DNA of 64,000 nucleotides from JAGVSR01 sp963825555 (GTDB lineage: Bacteria > Pseudomonadota > Alphaproteobacteria > Rhizobiales > Hyphomicrobiaceae). The position numbers and the translations under genes are program-made. The stretch lies in assembly GCA_963825555.1 (NCBI GenBank), contig CAWGTZ010000008.1, forward strand, positions 15,627-79,626, in the 5' to 3' direction. Below, in pieces: positions 44,227 through 53,251 of the stretch (positions within the stretch are counted from its first letter, which is position 1; each line of letters starts with the position of its first letter). Under the pieces are notes generated by a model. That model did not search any database and was not told where the DNA came from. It worked only from the letters and a program-made list of their open reading frames with translations.

Positions 44227-44928
44227 ATGCGAGTCCTTCTGATCGAGGACGACAGCGCAACCGCGCAGAGCATCGAACTGATGCTCCAGTCTGAGGGCTT
44301 TAACGTCTACACAACCGATCTTGGCGAGGAGGGAGTGGACCTCGGCAAGCTCTATGACTACGACATTATCCTTCTGGATCTCAATTTGCCGGACATGAGC
44401 GGCTACGAAGTCCTGAAGACACTGCGAGTCAGCAAGGTTTCCACGCCGATCCTCATTCTCTCCGGCCTCGCTCAGATCGAGGACAAGGTGAAGGGGCTGG
44501 GCTTCGGCGCCGACGACTACATGACGAAGCCGTTCCATAAGGACGAGCTGGTCGCCCGCATCCACGCCATCGTGCGCCGCTCCAAGGGCCATGCTCAGTC
44601 GGTCATCGAAACCGGCGACCTACGCGTCAACCTCGACACGAAGACCGTCGAAGTCAACGGCCAGCGCGTGCATCTGACCGGCAAGGAATACCAGATGCTC
44701 GAGCTTCTTTCGCTCCGCAAGGGCACGACGCTCACCAAGGAAATGTTCCTCAATCATCTTTACGGGGGCATGGACGAGCCGGAATTGAAGATTATCGACG
44801 TCTTCATCTGCAAGCTCCGCAAGAAGCTGAAAGAGGTCACCGGAGCACCGAACGGCTACATCGAGACGGTCTGGGGACGCGGCTACGTGCTGCGCGATCC
44901 CGGCGACGAAGGTACCGTCGCGGCCTGA
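44227..44928 (+). CDS. ctrA: Cell-cycle response regulator CtrA
   Basis: The essential alphaproteobacterial master regulator of cell cycle, DNA replication and motility, 233 residues. The receiver has acidic pocket LLIEDDSAT, phospho-acceptor Asp51 in ILLDLNLPDMSGYEVLKTLR, and GADDYMTKPFHKDELVARIH with the switch Lys. The OmpR-type winged helix follows: VHLTGKEYQMLELLSLRKGT, then FICKLRKKLKEVTGAPNGYI and ETVWGRGYVLRDP. The C-terminus ends in Ala-Ala, as in ClpXP-degraded CtrA. GAGGA precedes the ATG. SciP, its inhibitor, is nearby. Confidence 0.97.
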   Translation: MRVLLIEDDSATAQSIELMLQSEGFNVYTTDLGEEGVDLGKLYDYDIILLDLNLPDMSGYEVLKTLRVSKVSTPILILSGLAQIEDKVKGLGFGADDYMTKPFHKDELVARIHAIVRRSKGHAQSVIETGDLRVNLDTKTVEVNGQRVHLTGKEYQMLELLSLRKGTTLTKEMFLNHLYGGMDEPELKIIDVFICKLRKKLKEVTGAPNGYIETVWGRGYVLRDPGDEGTVAA

Positions 44929-44963
44929 ACTACGGCCTTTTCCGTCTGTCCTGAACAAATCAA

Positions 44964-44998
44964 CAGGGGCCTGGATATCGCCAGGCCCCTGTATTTTT
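44964..44998 (+). terminator. Rho-independent terminator after ctrA
   Basis: CAGGGGCCTGG (44964-44974) pairs with CCAGGCCCCTG (44981-44991) around loop ATATCG. It is followed by TATTTTTT. It lies 36 bases after the ctrA stop, with the FKBP gene converging from the other side. Confidence 0.93.
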
Positions 44999-45019
44999 TG
45001 ACAAATATTTGCAGCGGCC

Positions 45020-45472
45020 TCAGCGGATACCGAGGAGTTCCACGTCGAATATGAGCGTGGCGTTGGGCGGGATCACACCGCCGGCACCCCGCGCGCCGTA
45101 GCCAAGTTCCGGGGGGATGATAAGGGTGCGCTTGCCACCGATCTTCATGCTGGCGACGCCCTCGTCCCAACCCTTGATAACCCGGCCCATTCCTATCGGA
45201 AATTCGAACGGCTGACCGCGATCAAGCGAGCTATCGAACTTGCGGCCCTTCTGGCCGTTCTCATATAGCCAGCCGGTATAGTGCATCACGCAGATCTGGC
45301 CGGTGCTGGGGCTCGCGCCCTCGCCAACCTTGGTGTCTTCGATCTTCAGTCCGGAAGGTGTGGTCACGATATTCTCCTGAGCGGCGGCGGGATGGGCAAG
45401 CACCAGCAAGAAGGTGCTAACCGCGAAAGCAAACGCGGCAATGAGCGGGCGGGCGGATTGAGCGACAAGCAT
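45020..45472 (-). CDS. Exported FKBP-type peptidyl-prolyl isomerase
   Basis: 150 residues. The signal peptide (IAAFAFAVSTFLLVLAHPAAA) is followed by a single FKBP domain: VTTPSGLKIEDTKVGEG, VMHYTGWLYENGQKGRKFDS, QPFEFPIGMGRVIKGWDEGV, KRTLIIPPELGYGARGAGGV and TLIFDVELLGIR. Active-site residues of the FKBP fold (Tyr, Phe, Asp, Trp) are visible. It assists folding of periplasmic proteins. The ATG at 45472 has GAGGAG upstream, better than the one 30 bases before it. Confidence 0.95.
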   Translation of the reverse strand: MLVAQSARPLIAAFAFAVSTFLLVLAHPAAAQENIVTTPSGLKIEDTKVGEGASPSTGQICVMHYTGWLYENGQKGRKFDSSLDRGQPFEFPIGMGRVIKGWDEGVASMKIGGKRTLIIPPELGYGARGAGGVIPPNATLIFDVELLGIR

Positions 45473-45582
45473 CCAAACTCCTCGGCGATTGACCAGGGTC
45501 ACGTCTTGAGAGCCTGCTCTCTAACCCAGGCAGGTTCGGCATGCACGGCCAATTTGCCAAGGAAAAGACGCGACGCCCGATG

Positions 45583-45610
45583 GGCGCCACCCCCGCCGGA
45601 GGGGGGCGGC
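45583..45610 (-). terminator. Possible hairpin downstream of the serralysin gene
   Basis: On the minus strand, a CCGCCCCC/GGGGGTGG stem lies just after the serralysin stop. A TTTTCC follows about 25 bases later. Termination is plausible but weak. Confidence 0.35.
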
Positions 45611-45624
45611 ACTCTTTCCCGAGC

Positions 45625-47985
45625 TCAAATCACCAGGAAATCTGCGGCCGTCAGAGTTCCGGTCAAGCCATCCAAATCGATGACCGCAAACCGGATTGAA
45701 GCGCTCTCGCCCGTACCATCGGCGTCGTAGAAGAGCGCACCTGTGGCATTGTCGAAGATGATGCGGTGGCTTGCCTCGCTGGCCTCAACACCGATGGTGA
45801 ACTTGTCGGCGGACAGCCAGCCCGTTTTCGCGCCGAGCCCCCTGAATATCGCGTTCTCAAGCCGGATCGTATCGTCGGTGGCGTTGAAATCCGCGATGGT
45901 ATCCACATTGTTCGCGCTGAGGGCAGACGTGAAGACAAAATTGTCCCTGCCGCCCCCGCCCCAGAGTGTATCGGCCCCCGCACTGCCATCTAGGAAATCG
46001 CTTCCGCCACCGCCCAAGATCGTATTGTCCAGGCCGTTGCCTGTACCTTTGAACGAGGTGGACGAGGACCCGATGAACTCCAGATTTTCTATGTTGCTGC
46101 CCAGCTTGAATCTCGAGAGCGTGGTGCGAACGGTATCGGTGCCCTCATTTGCATTTTCGTAAACACGATCACGGCTGCCGTTGACGATGAAGGTATCATC
46201 ACCTTCGCCGCCGTACATCCGGTCCCGCCCCGAGCCGCCATCGATGTAGTCGTCCCCGTCGCGACCAAAGATCCGGTCGCTGCCCCCCAGGCCAAAAATA
46301 TCGTCGTTGCCCGCAGTGCCGTTGAGGGTATTGCCCCTGTTTGAGCCTCGGATCAACGCGCCGTCATCGTCGAGGATCGTCGTGGTGGCCGTGGATGTAC
46401 CAAGCTGCAATCCCGAAGAGGGATCGGACAGGAGGAGGGAGAATTCTTCGTTGCCTTCGCGTTGGGTGTCGCCGGCGATCAGGAGCGTGACGACGGCTTC
46501 CGTTTGACCGGCCTCGAACGTGACCACACCGGAAACGGGCCCGACGAAATCGGACGCAGTGGCACTGGATGAGGCAACGAGCCCCCAGGCGATACTCTCC
46601 AACTCCGTGCTGGACGCATCCAGACTTATCGTGAACCGGACCGTCTGCGGCGCATCTGTGCCGGCGCTTCCTTCGACGACGGTGGCGGAATTCGCGGTGA
46701 TTGAAGCCTTCGGCAGCGGTTCGCCGCCGGCATCTTCGACGCCGGTGAGGTCGAAGAAGCTCCGCGTGATATCATTCGCGTCCGTGAATGCCTCGACATT
46801 CACGATGGTGTCCGTGCCGACACCTGAGCCCGAAATCGTGAACGTCATCGTCTCGGAATCGTAGATAATCGTGAGCGCGTCCCAGGCCGCGTTGAAAAGA
46901 ACGAAGTCGAAGCCGTCCCCGCCATCGATCCAGTCGTTGCCAGTGCCGCCATCCAGAATATCGCTGCCGCCAAGGCCGTAGAGGATGTCCTGGCCTGCTC
47001 CGCCGGTGAGACGGTTATCGAGTCCATTGCCAGTGATCCGGTCGGCTCCCGCACCGCCAATCGCGTTCTCGATGTCGGCGGTGTGGGCAATCGCAATATT
47101 GAACGTCATGCTATTGCCGGACGAGTAGGCCCCCGGCGCCAGGTCGATGGTGCTCGCCGTGCTCCAGCCGCTCAGATCCAGCGTGTCGATACCGCCGGAA
47201 TCGAAGATCGTCAGGATCGGATTCTTATTGACCGCAAAATTGTAAATAGACGCCAGATCACCGCCGATATTGGAGTTGAATCCGTAGACGGTGGCACCCG
47301 TGCGTGTCGTCGTCTCGACGCCATAGACCTGCTGGATCGCCATGATGTCGTTGACCATCGGCGTTTGTGGCGAATAGCGCTTGCCATCCGCCCCGATCCA
47401 GTCAGCCCAGGCGACAAGTCCCTCACCGTTCGCCGTACCCGAACCCCAACTCGGGCCGTAATAGGACATGATCGAGTAGACCGTGCTGTCCTGATAGCTG
47501 GAGGGCCCAGACGTGTCGGATCCGTTGTAGTCGCCCATATGCTCCAGACCGAGAGCGTGCCCGATCTCGTGCATGTACGTGATAAAGCCGTGCTGTCCGA
47601 TCGTCGGCGAAACGAGATTATTGGTTCCGTAGGCAGAGCCGTACTTTGAATTGAACCATACACTTCCTGCGCTCGGAAAATAGGCATGGGCGTAGCCCAC
47701 GCCCGTGGTGCTCATGCCGAATTCGATGTTCGAATGGGTGAAGTTCGACCCACCGGCCACCGCCTGGAAATCCGGTGCAATGAGATCGTCCCACAGGGTG
47801 AGTGCGAGTTCGGCCGAATACTGCTGCGTTGCATTGAAGGCCGTAAACCCGCCGCCTTCTCCGTTGCCCGTGTAAATACCGGCCGTCGATGTCGGGAATG
47901 CATATGTGATCACGCTGCCCGACCATTTGGCGCCGGAAATCAGCTGATTCAGGATTTGCGTATCGGTCCAACGGGCCAGCGCCAC
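45625..47985 (-). CDS. Serralysin-type M10 metalloprotease with Calx-beta and RTX calcium-binding repeats
   Basis: A secreted protease of 786 residues. The zinc motif MHEIGHALGLEHM (His139, His143, His149) and Met-turn SIMSYYG (171-177) define family M10B. RTX nonapeptides follow (GGAGADRITGNGLDNRLTGG, GGTGNDWIDGGDGFDFV), then a Calx-beta domain (ATVVEGSAGTDAPQTVRFTI, DTQREGNEEFSLLLSDP). A second RTX block (GGSDRIFGRDGDDYIDGGSG, GRDRMYGGEGDDTF) and a C-terminal serralysin-like tail (DTIADFNATDDTIRLENAIF, ADFLVI) complete it. No N-terminal signal is visible, so type I secretion from the C-terminus is expected, but no T1SS genes are here. The GTG at 47985 is chosen because GGAGG lies eight bases upstream. 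Confidence 0.93.
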   Translation of the reverse strand: MALARWTDTQILNQLISGAKWSGSVITYAFPTSTAGIYTGNGEGGGFTAFNATQQYSAELALTLWDDLIAPDFQAVAGGSNFTHSNIEFGMSTTGVGYAHAYFPSAGSVWFNSKYGSAYGTNNLVSPTIGQHGFITYMHEIGHALGLEHMGDYNGSDTSGPSSYQDSTVYSIMSYYGPSWGSGTANGEGLVAWADWIGADGKRYSPQTPMVNDIMAIQQVYGVETTTRTGATVYGFNSNIGGDLASIYNFAVNKNPILTIFDSGGIDTLDLSGWSTASTIDLAPGAYSSGNSMTFNIAIAHTADIENAIGGAGADRITGNGLDNRLTGGAGQDILYGLGGSDILDGGTGNDWIDGGDGFDFVLFNAAWDALTIIYDSETMTFTISGSGVGTDTIVNVEAFTDANDITRSFFDLTGVEDAGGEPLPKASITANSATVVEGSAGTDAPQTVRFTISLDASSTELESIAWGLVASSSATASDFVGPVSGVVTFEAGQTEAVVTLLIAGDTQREGNEEFSLLLSDPSSGLQLGTSTATTTILDDDGALIRGSNRGNTLNGTAGNDDIFGLGGSDRIFGRDGDDYIDGGSGRDRMYGGEGDDTFIVNGSRDRVYENANEGTDTVRTTLSRFKLGSNIENLEFIGSSSTSFKGTGNGLDNTILGGGGSDFLDGSAGADTLWGGGGRDNFVFTSALSANNVDTIADFNATDDTIRLENAIFRGLGAKTGWLSADKFTIGVEASEASHRIIFDNATGALFYDADGTGESASIRFAVIDLDGLTGTLTAADFLVI

Positions 47986-48311
47986 CCTACAGCCTCCTGC
48001 ACTTCTCGGCCTCGACATTAGACGCCAGGAATGCCGCGGGCCGCTCCCTCGCGACGGCGACCTCGGCACCTTCGCGATCTGCTCGCACAGATCGAGGTAT
48101 CCTGTTTAAGAAACAATCCTTGAACGAATGCTTTCTCCGGTAAGTCGAATTAGAGGCAATCAATGCGAAAACTGCCACGACCTCGGGTCTGGTTTAATAC
48201 TTTCCAAATTCACTCCCGCAATGGAGCAATGCGCAAGCCGACGCAGGCGCCTCCGCCGAGCATCCCGGCGCTGTGCAGATTGATCTCAAGCAGTCCCTGA
48301 CGGCCGCTGCT
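47986..48311. other. 326-bp region upstream of the serralysin gene
   Basis: An AT-rich part (about 48100-48220) is a plausible promoter zone for the protease gene. I see no RNA gene or convincing small gene here. Confidence 0.35.
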
Positions 48312-50261
48312 TCAGCCGCGCGGCGGGCGGCGGCGCTCGCTGAACCAGGCGCGATATTCGCTCATCTTTGCCCTCTGCGCGCTGGACGCCCGTCGCTTGC
48401 AGGTGGCCACCTCTTCGCTGCCTTCAAGCGCGCCCCAGCGCAGTTCAACGCAATCGTTCAGGTTGTATGCCATCTCCAGATCGGACGTCCGGTCTATGAC
48501 ATCCTTGAGCGTCAGCGGCCATTCCGAGCCATCGCTGCGCGAGTACGTAAATTTGCGCTCCTTCAGTTCAGCCGAGAGCGCCGCCTCCAGGGCGACCTTC
48601 ACGTCCGCGACGCTTTTATCCTTCGGCATCGCATAGCGGTCCGGCCGTCGCGCGACGCGATCGGGAAAGCCGCGTACGACGTCTATGGCAATGAGCAGAC
48701 GCAGATCGCGAGAGGGTGTCGCGAAGTCCTCCCACGGCCCCGTCGTCTCGAAGATCGACGGCCCATTCGGGATCGCGACCTCGGCTGAGCTGCGGGTCTG
48801 GTATTTGCGACCGTTCTCCACCGACGTGACGCGCGCCCTCACCTGCTCGTCCAAGGCCGATATCGCCTCCTTCATCGCGCGTTGCGGATCGAGAGGCGCC
48901 GGCGACAACACATCGTCCATGCGATCGTAGAACGCCTCAACACTCATGTCCGACTGTTCGAGCGAAAAGTCGCCGTAGTCTTCGTTCTTGGCGATTTCCG
49001 CATTAGTCAGCCGTCGCATGCCGGACTTCGTGCGTACGACCGGGCGGAAGCGTTTGAACCCAGGGCTGCCCAGCGCCGGATCCTGCGCAAAGAGGAAGTT
49101 GCCGCGCCAGAAGCGCTTGCGCGCGACGGTGCCGTCCGGCTGCCCGTCGACAGCGAAAATGAGTCCTGCCGCATCGGCCGTTTGCGGCACACGGCGCGCG
49201 ATGACGAGGATGTGGCCATAGGGGTCGATGTAGACGGTGCCCGGCCGCAGCGTCTCTTGCGTCAGCGGCACGGAGTAATAGTCCGTATTATCGGATTGGG
49301 CGGGCGCGCGACCGGAGCCGGAATGCACGGTATTTGCGACAGTCTCACCAACAAACTCGCCGAATGCGGCCACGACGTTCACCGGCTTGGGCTTCTGTTT
49401 GATTGGCGCGCTAGCCGCAGGCGGCGCCCCGAACAGACCGCCGAAGAGACCCGGCTCGGGCTTTTTCTCTGGCGGGGCCGGCGGCGGCTCCTGCTTCTCG
49501 ATATTCCACCAGCTGATGCACGTTGGCGGTTTGCCTTTACCCCCGCGCGTGCATTTCGCATAGCCGAACGGCAAGCCCATCTTGAAAGCGAAGTAGGCAC
49601 GAAGGAAGTAGGGAAGATCTGCGCAGTCAGGGCGGATAACGAGGCCTTTCTCGTCCTCGCGCAGGTTCAGGTGATTGAAGAGAAGGTTGCGCGAGCTGTC
49701 GTGCAGCACCTCGTGCAGCGCACGCCACGATGGAGACTCTTCCAGAGGCGCATCGAAAAGCGCTTCGATCCAGGCGGAATACAGGTTTTCGTAATCGCGG
49801 TTCCATTGGGCGCGTACGGGCCACACGCTCTTCGAAGAGAGACGCGCGCCGCTCTGCGCCGAGCGGACGACAGGAATAGTGTGCGATAGTGTTCGGCAGC
49901 CCTGCACTTCGTCTTTCAAGTTCAGCTTCGCGTGCCAGTTGCCAGGAGCTGGCGCAGCCACTTCGGCAACCCAGAAATAAGGTGGCCCCCCGCGCCGCTC
50001 CGATGACGTGGTCATCTGAACACCATCGGGCCCGATAACGGCCAGATCTCCCGCAAGCGGTTTTTCCGAAACCACCAGGACCCTCAGCGGCGCACCTTTC
50101 CAGGGCGCATGCGGCGAGGCCTGTACGGCAACGCCGGAGAGTTCCCGGCATTCTCCCGCAGCCAGCGCCTCTTCCTTCTTCGCGGCAAGGACCGGCGCGG
50201 TCCCCAACCCCGCGATCTGGACCGCAGCCGCCAGGACTCCAAGAATTCGGCACACGCGCAC
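48312..50261 (-). CDS. Large exported protein with possible papain-like Cys/His pair
   Basis: 649 residues. The signal peptide (ILGVLAAAVQIAGLGTAPVLA) is followed by a beta-rich domain (APLRVLVVSEKPLAGDLAVI, APAPGNWHAKLNL) and a catalytic-looking domain. In the latter, VIRPDCADLPYFLRAYFAFK (Cys213) and TVYIDPYGHILVIARR (His350) resemble the Cys...His order of papain-fold NlpC/P60 or transglutaminase-like enzymes. They are separated by a Pro/Lys-rich insert. The C-terminal 250 residues are charged and of unknown fold (DCVELRWGALEGSEEVATCK). I know it only as a conserved alphaproteobacterial hypothetical. The GTG at 50261 has GGGAGG seven bases upstream; a TTG at 50306 is the only other option. 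Confidence 0.7.
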   Translation of the reverse strand: MRVCRILGVLAAAVQIAGLGTAPVLAAKKEEALAAGECRELSGVAVQASPHAPWKGAPLRVLVVSEKPLAGDLAVIGPDGVQMTTSSERRGGPPYFWVAEVAAPAPGNWHAKLNLKDEVQGCRTLSHTIPVVRSAQSGARLSSKSVWPVRAQWNRDYENLYSAWIEALFDAPLEESPSWRALHEVLHDSSRNLLFNHLNLREDEKGLVIRPDCADLPYFLRAYFAFKMGLPFGYAKCTRGGKGKPPTCISWWNIEKQEPPPAPPEKKPEPGLFGGLFGAPPAASAPIKQKPKPVNVVAAFGEFVGETVANTVHSGSGRAPAQSDNTDYYSVPLTQETLRPGTVYIDPYGHILVIARRVPQTADAAGLIFAVDGQPDGTVARKRFWRGNFLFAQDPALGSPGFKRFRPVVRTKSGMRRLTNAEIAKNEDYGDFSLEQSDMSVEAFYDRMDDVLSPAPLDPQRAMKEAISALDEQVRARVTSVENGRKYQTRSSAEVAIPNGPSIFETTGPWEDFATPSRDLRLLIAIDVVRGFPDRVARRPDRYAMPKDKSVADVKVALEAALSAELKERKFTYSRSDGSEWPLTLKDVIDRTSDLEMAYNLNDCVELRWGALEGSEEVATCKRRASSAQRAKMSEYRAWFSERRRPPRG

Positions 50262-50606
50262 GGCACAACCTCCCCCATAAGGAAAAACGCCACGATAGAA
50301 ACGCAATTTCGCGGTGCGGATCAGTTTCGCGGTCCGAAACGGCAGAAACGGGGCAAAGAGCGCTGAACGACCGGCTGTGCTGGCAGTGGACGGCGAAAGA
50401 AGTTCCCGAAACGGTTCGTGAAATAGGCGGATTCTGCGTCACTGCGCATCGTCAGCTTCGCTCGCATTTCGGAAGAAGGCGCTATGCATCAGGAAGTTAG
50501 CGCGCCCGCCCGCGGGATGGGAGAGGATATCTGAAAACCCAAATCAGGGGTCTCCGACTTCAGATTTCGATTGAAGCTGCTGGCAGTCCTCAGCGGCTTC
50601 AGGCCA
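50262..50606. other. 345-bp region without a recognised gene
   Basis: The gap between the large exported protein and the YbhB-like gene shows no gene, RNA or clear terminator. It precedes the start of the change to accessory content. Confidence 0.35.
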
Positions 50607-51080
50607 TCATCCCGACCCTTTTTCATAGGTCCCAATCAATGCAGCCTGGGCCAGAACGTGGCCCTCCATGGCTTTCAGCAGCGTGTCCTTGGTCGGCTGC
50701 ATCAAGTCTCCAAGCTGGATATCCAGAGCGTAGAGCTTGTGAAAATAGCGATGCCGCCCAATAGGAGGACATGGTCCGCCATATCGAGCATGCTTCCAGT
50801 CATTGAGCCCAAACTTCGTGCCCGCAGGAAGCCTCTCTGCCCCCTCGGGTAATGTGTTCGCCGTCGCCGGCAAATCATACAAGACCCAATGGACCCACGT
50901 CATCCGCGGGGCCTTCGGATCGGGCGCGTCGGGGTCGTCCACGATCAGCACGAAGCTCCGGGTACCTTCCGGTGCACCCGTCCATGTCAGAGGCGGCGAA
51001 ACGTCGTCTCCCTCGCATGTGTATTTCGAGGGGATCGCGGTTCCCTCCTCGAAGGCCGATGAGAAGAGTTTGAATGGCAT
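50607..51080 (-). CDS. YbhB/YbcL-family PEBP-like protein
   Basis: 157 residues of the phosphatidylethanolamine-binding/Raf-kinase-inhibitor-like family. Signatures are PSKYTCEGDDVSPPLTWTG, SFVLIVDDPDAPDPKAPRM, TWVHWVLYDLPA, GPCPPIGRHRYFHKLYALD. The pocket His and Asp residues are present. Bacterial members have no settled function. An ATG at 51143 would add a polar 21-residue tail; I prefer 51080 because MPFKLFSSAFEEG is the usual family start, with GAGG at a slightly long distance. Confidence 0.88.
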   Translation of the reverse strand: MPFKLFSSAFEEGTAIPSKYTCEGDDVSPPLTWTGAPEGTRSFVLIVDDPDAPDPKAPRMTWVHWVLYDLPATANTLPEGAERLPAGTKFGLNDWKHARYGGPCPPIGRHRYFHKLYALDIQLGDLMQPTKDTLLKAMEGHVLAQAALIGTYEKGSG

Positions 51081-51473
51081 AAGAACAATGACCTCGTCGC
51101 TTGTCGGAGTTTCTTCTGCTTGCGCAGGGGACTGGCTCATCATGGAGCGCCGCTTTCTATGTCATCACATGCGCACCGGTCTCGAAAGCCTAGACCAAGC
51201 GCAATACGGAAATACTCCAACTTGCTGCCGGCAATCACGCATGGGATTTAAGAGAGGCGCCAGACTCGACGCATGCAGATCGCTGCGAGCAAACTTTCAT
51301 CGCCGCGCTCCCGACGCGATTTGCGTGAGGATAATAGAATTCGGCGCGTGTGTGCGCCAACTTCATCGCGATCTGCAAATACCGCCAATGTCGCTCCGGC
51401 CATCGCTGTCGAGCCGCAACGGTCGGTCATTGTTGCGCGCCACAGAACCGCTTCCCTCGTGAGGTCAGCGACC
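51081..51473. other. 393-bp region without a recognised gene
   Basis: Between the YbhB-like gene and the sqr stop I find only short frames that do not look like genes. The base composition is less GC-rich than the left half of the window. Confidence 0.35.
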
Positions 51474-52763
51474 TCAACCAACGTCTTGCTCGAAGTTCTT
51501 CAGCTTGTCTATGCCGAGGACCTGCAGGGCCAGCCGTTCGTAAAATGGCTCGGATTTGCCGATCCGTATCTTGCGCAGAAAGTACTTCTCAAAGCCGATC
51601 TTCGCTGTGTGCACCCATTTTCCCGATGCCGACCAGTTGACGTTTCTTGGCGGGATCTGCGGCTGCGCCACAAACGCCACGCCGCTGTCTCCGAAGTCTG
51701 CAAGGCAAACGGCGTTCCAGGTCCCCTGCGCATTGACCTCCTTTCCCGCGATAAGGCGGGCAATATTATGTGCGGTTGCTGTCACCATGGACTCGATCAT
51801 GAAGCCGGTCTTTGGCACGCCAACCGGAACAGCGGTCTTGCCCAACGGCGGAATTGCAACGCACACCCCGATGGCGAAAACATTGCGGTAGGCCGTATTC
51901 CTTTGATACTTGTCCACGACCACAAAGCCGCGTGGATTGACGAGGCCATCGAGTCCCGCGATCGCATCCACGCCGCGGAAGGCCGGAAGCATCATCGAAT
52001 AGCTGAACGGAAGCTCGTGGGTTTGACGTAACGAACCGTCGTCGTTCAGTTCCTCGACGATCATCATCCCCGCTTCGACTTTTTTGATCTTTGCGTTGGT
52101 AATCCATTTGACGTGGTGCTGCCGCATCTGGCTTTCGAGCAACCCCTTGGTATCGCCCACGCCGTCAAGCCCGAGATGCCCGATGTAAGGTTCGGGCGTC
52201 ACGAAGGTCATTGGGATGCGATCGCGAACTTTCGCATCGCGAAGAGCCTTATCCAGGACAAACGCGAACTCATAAGCCGGACCGAAGCATGATGCGCCCT
52301 GCACGGCTCCGATAATCACGGGCCCCGGCCTCGCGACCAGATGCTTGAAACTCTCATAAGCGCCCAGAGCATGATCTATCTGGCAGATCGAGGAGGTATG
52401 ACATTCCGGTCCAAGGCCATCAATCTCGTCAAATGCAAGCTCCGGCCCTGTCGCAATGACGAGATAGTCGTAATCGACGAACGTACCGTCCGTCAGTTCC
52501 ACCTTGTTTTCGGACGGATGAACCCGCTTCGCCCCCTGCGCCTCGAGCGCGATATCGCGCTTGGCGAAGGCCGCCACCAGGTCGACCTCGATCTCTTCTT
52601 TCTGTCTCCAACCGACCGCGACCCACGGATTGGAAGGCACGAACGAGTACTTCGTACCTTTGTTTATGACGGTGACGCGATCTTTACGTCCGAGCTGATC
52701 ACGAAGCTCGTATGCCATGATGACGCCACCAAGGCCGGCACCAAGAACTGCGACGTGCGCCAT
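51474..52763 (-). CDS. sqr: Sulfide:quinone oxidoreductase, type I
   Basis: A membrane-associated flavoprotein of 429 residues that oxidises sulfide to polysulfide and reduces quinone. The FAD Rossmann motif is VAVLGAGLGGVIMAYELRDQ. The three redox/FAD-linking cysteines are Cys127 (SSICQIDHA), Cys159 (GASCFGPAYEF) and Cys353 (NAVCLADFG). These positions equal the essential Cys127/159/353 of Rhodobacter capsulatus SQR, and the flanking segments are near-identical to that type I enzyme (NPWVAVGW, FAIGVCVAIPP, QPQIPPRNVNW). The C-terminal amphipathic helices bind the membrane. GGGAGG precedes the ATG. It is divergent from a rhodanese gene. Confidence 0.96.
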   Translation of the reverse strand: MAHVAVLGAGLGGVIMAYELRDQLGRKDRVTVINKGTKYSFVPSNPWVAVGWRQKEEIEVDLVAAFAKRDIALEAQGAKRVHPSENKVELTDGTFVDYDYLVIATGPELAFDEIDGLGPECHTSSICQIDHALGAYESFKHLVARPGPVIIGAVQGASCFGPAYEFAFVLDKALRDAKVRDRIPMTFVTPEPYIGHLGLDGVGDTKGLLESQMRQHHVKWITNAKIKKVEAGMMIVEELNDDGSLRQTHELPFSYSMMLPAFRGVDAIAGLDGLVNPRGFVVVDKYQRNTAYRNVFAIGVCVAIPPLGKTAVPVGVPKTGFMIESMVTATAHNIARLIAGKEVNAQGTWNAVCLADFGDSGVAFVAQPQIPPRNVNWSASGKWVHTAKIGFEKYFLRKIRIGKSEPFYERLALQVLGIDKLKNFEQDVG

Positions 52764-52847
52764 GAGTAAATCCTCCCAAATGTGCGAGCCTTGAGGCCTC
52801 TGTTGGTGATGGTGCTGCGTTCGTTCGGATGGATTACAGTAGCCTTC

Positions 52848-52865
52848 TTTGCATACTTACGCAAA
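52848..52865. promoter_or_regulatory. Candidate SqrR operator between sqr and the rhodanese gene
   Basis: An 18-bp imperfect palindrome, TTTGCATACTTACGCAAA, is symmetric at 14 of 18 positions. It lies in the 147-bp divergent promoter between sqr and the rhodanese gene. The string ACGCAAATA that extends from it recurs at 53607-53615, just upstream of the SqrR-like regulator gene. A sulfide-responsive ArsR-type repressor would be expected to bind here. Confidence 0.55.
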
Positions 52866-52910
52866 TATGATAATTCTCGCGACCCCCCCTCCCGCTATCC
52901 GAGGATCGCA

Positions 52911-53246
52911 ATGCTGAAATTCTTCAGGTCCAAGACAGTCAATGCGCTCACGCCCCAAGTGGCGTACGCACGAGCCCGCAAAGGCGAAATTCGACTGGTT
53001 GACGTTAGAGAAGCGTCGGAGTGGGCGCAGATGCACGTACCGGACGCCATACATGCGCCGTTGTTTGACTTTGCCTCTCGTATCGCCAATCTGCCGAAAG
53101 ACCGGCCGCTTGTCTTCTACTGCCTGTCGGGACAGCGCTCGCAGCGTGCTGTCGAACTGTGCCAACAGATGAAGCTTCCGCACGACCTCCACGTCGTCGG
53201 CGGTCTCACTGCGTGGCGCTCGGAGGGGCTTCCCCTCGAGAGATAG
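52911..53246 (+). CDS. Single-domain rhodanese (sulfurtransferase)
   Basis: 111 residues, a single rhodanese domain. RLVDVREASEWAQMHVPDAI is the CH2A-like region, and VFYCLSGQRSQRAVELC carries catalytic Cys71 in the CxxGxRS loop. It is expected to pass sulfane sulfur from SQR-made persulfides to acceptors. The ATG at 52911 has GAGG eight bases upstream; upstream in-frame sequence is not rhodanese-like. It converges with the SqrR gene, with stops six bases apart. Confidence 0.92.
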   Translation: MLKFFRSKTVNALTPQVAYARARKGEIRLVDVREASEWAQMHVPDAIHAPLFDFASRIANLPKDRPLVFYCLSGQRSQRAVELCQQMKLPHDLHVVGGLTAWRSEGLPLER

Positions 53247-53251
53247 CCGGA

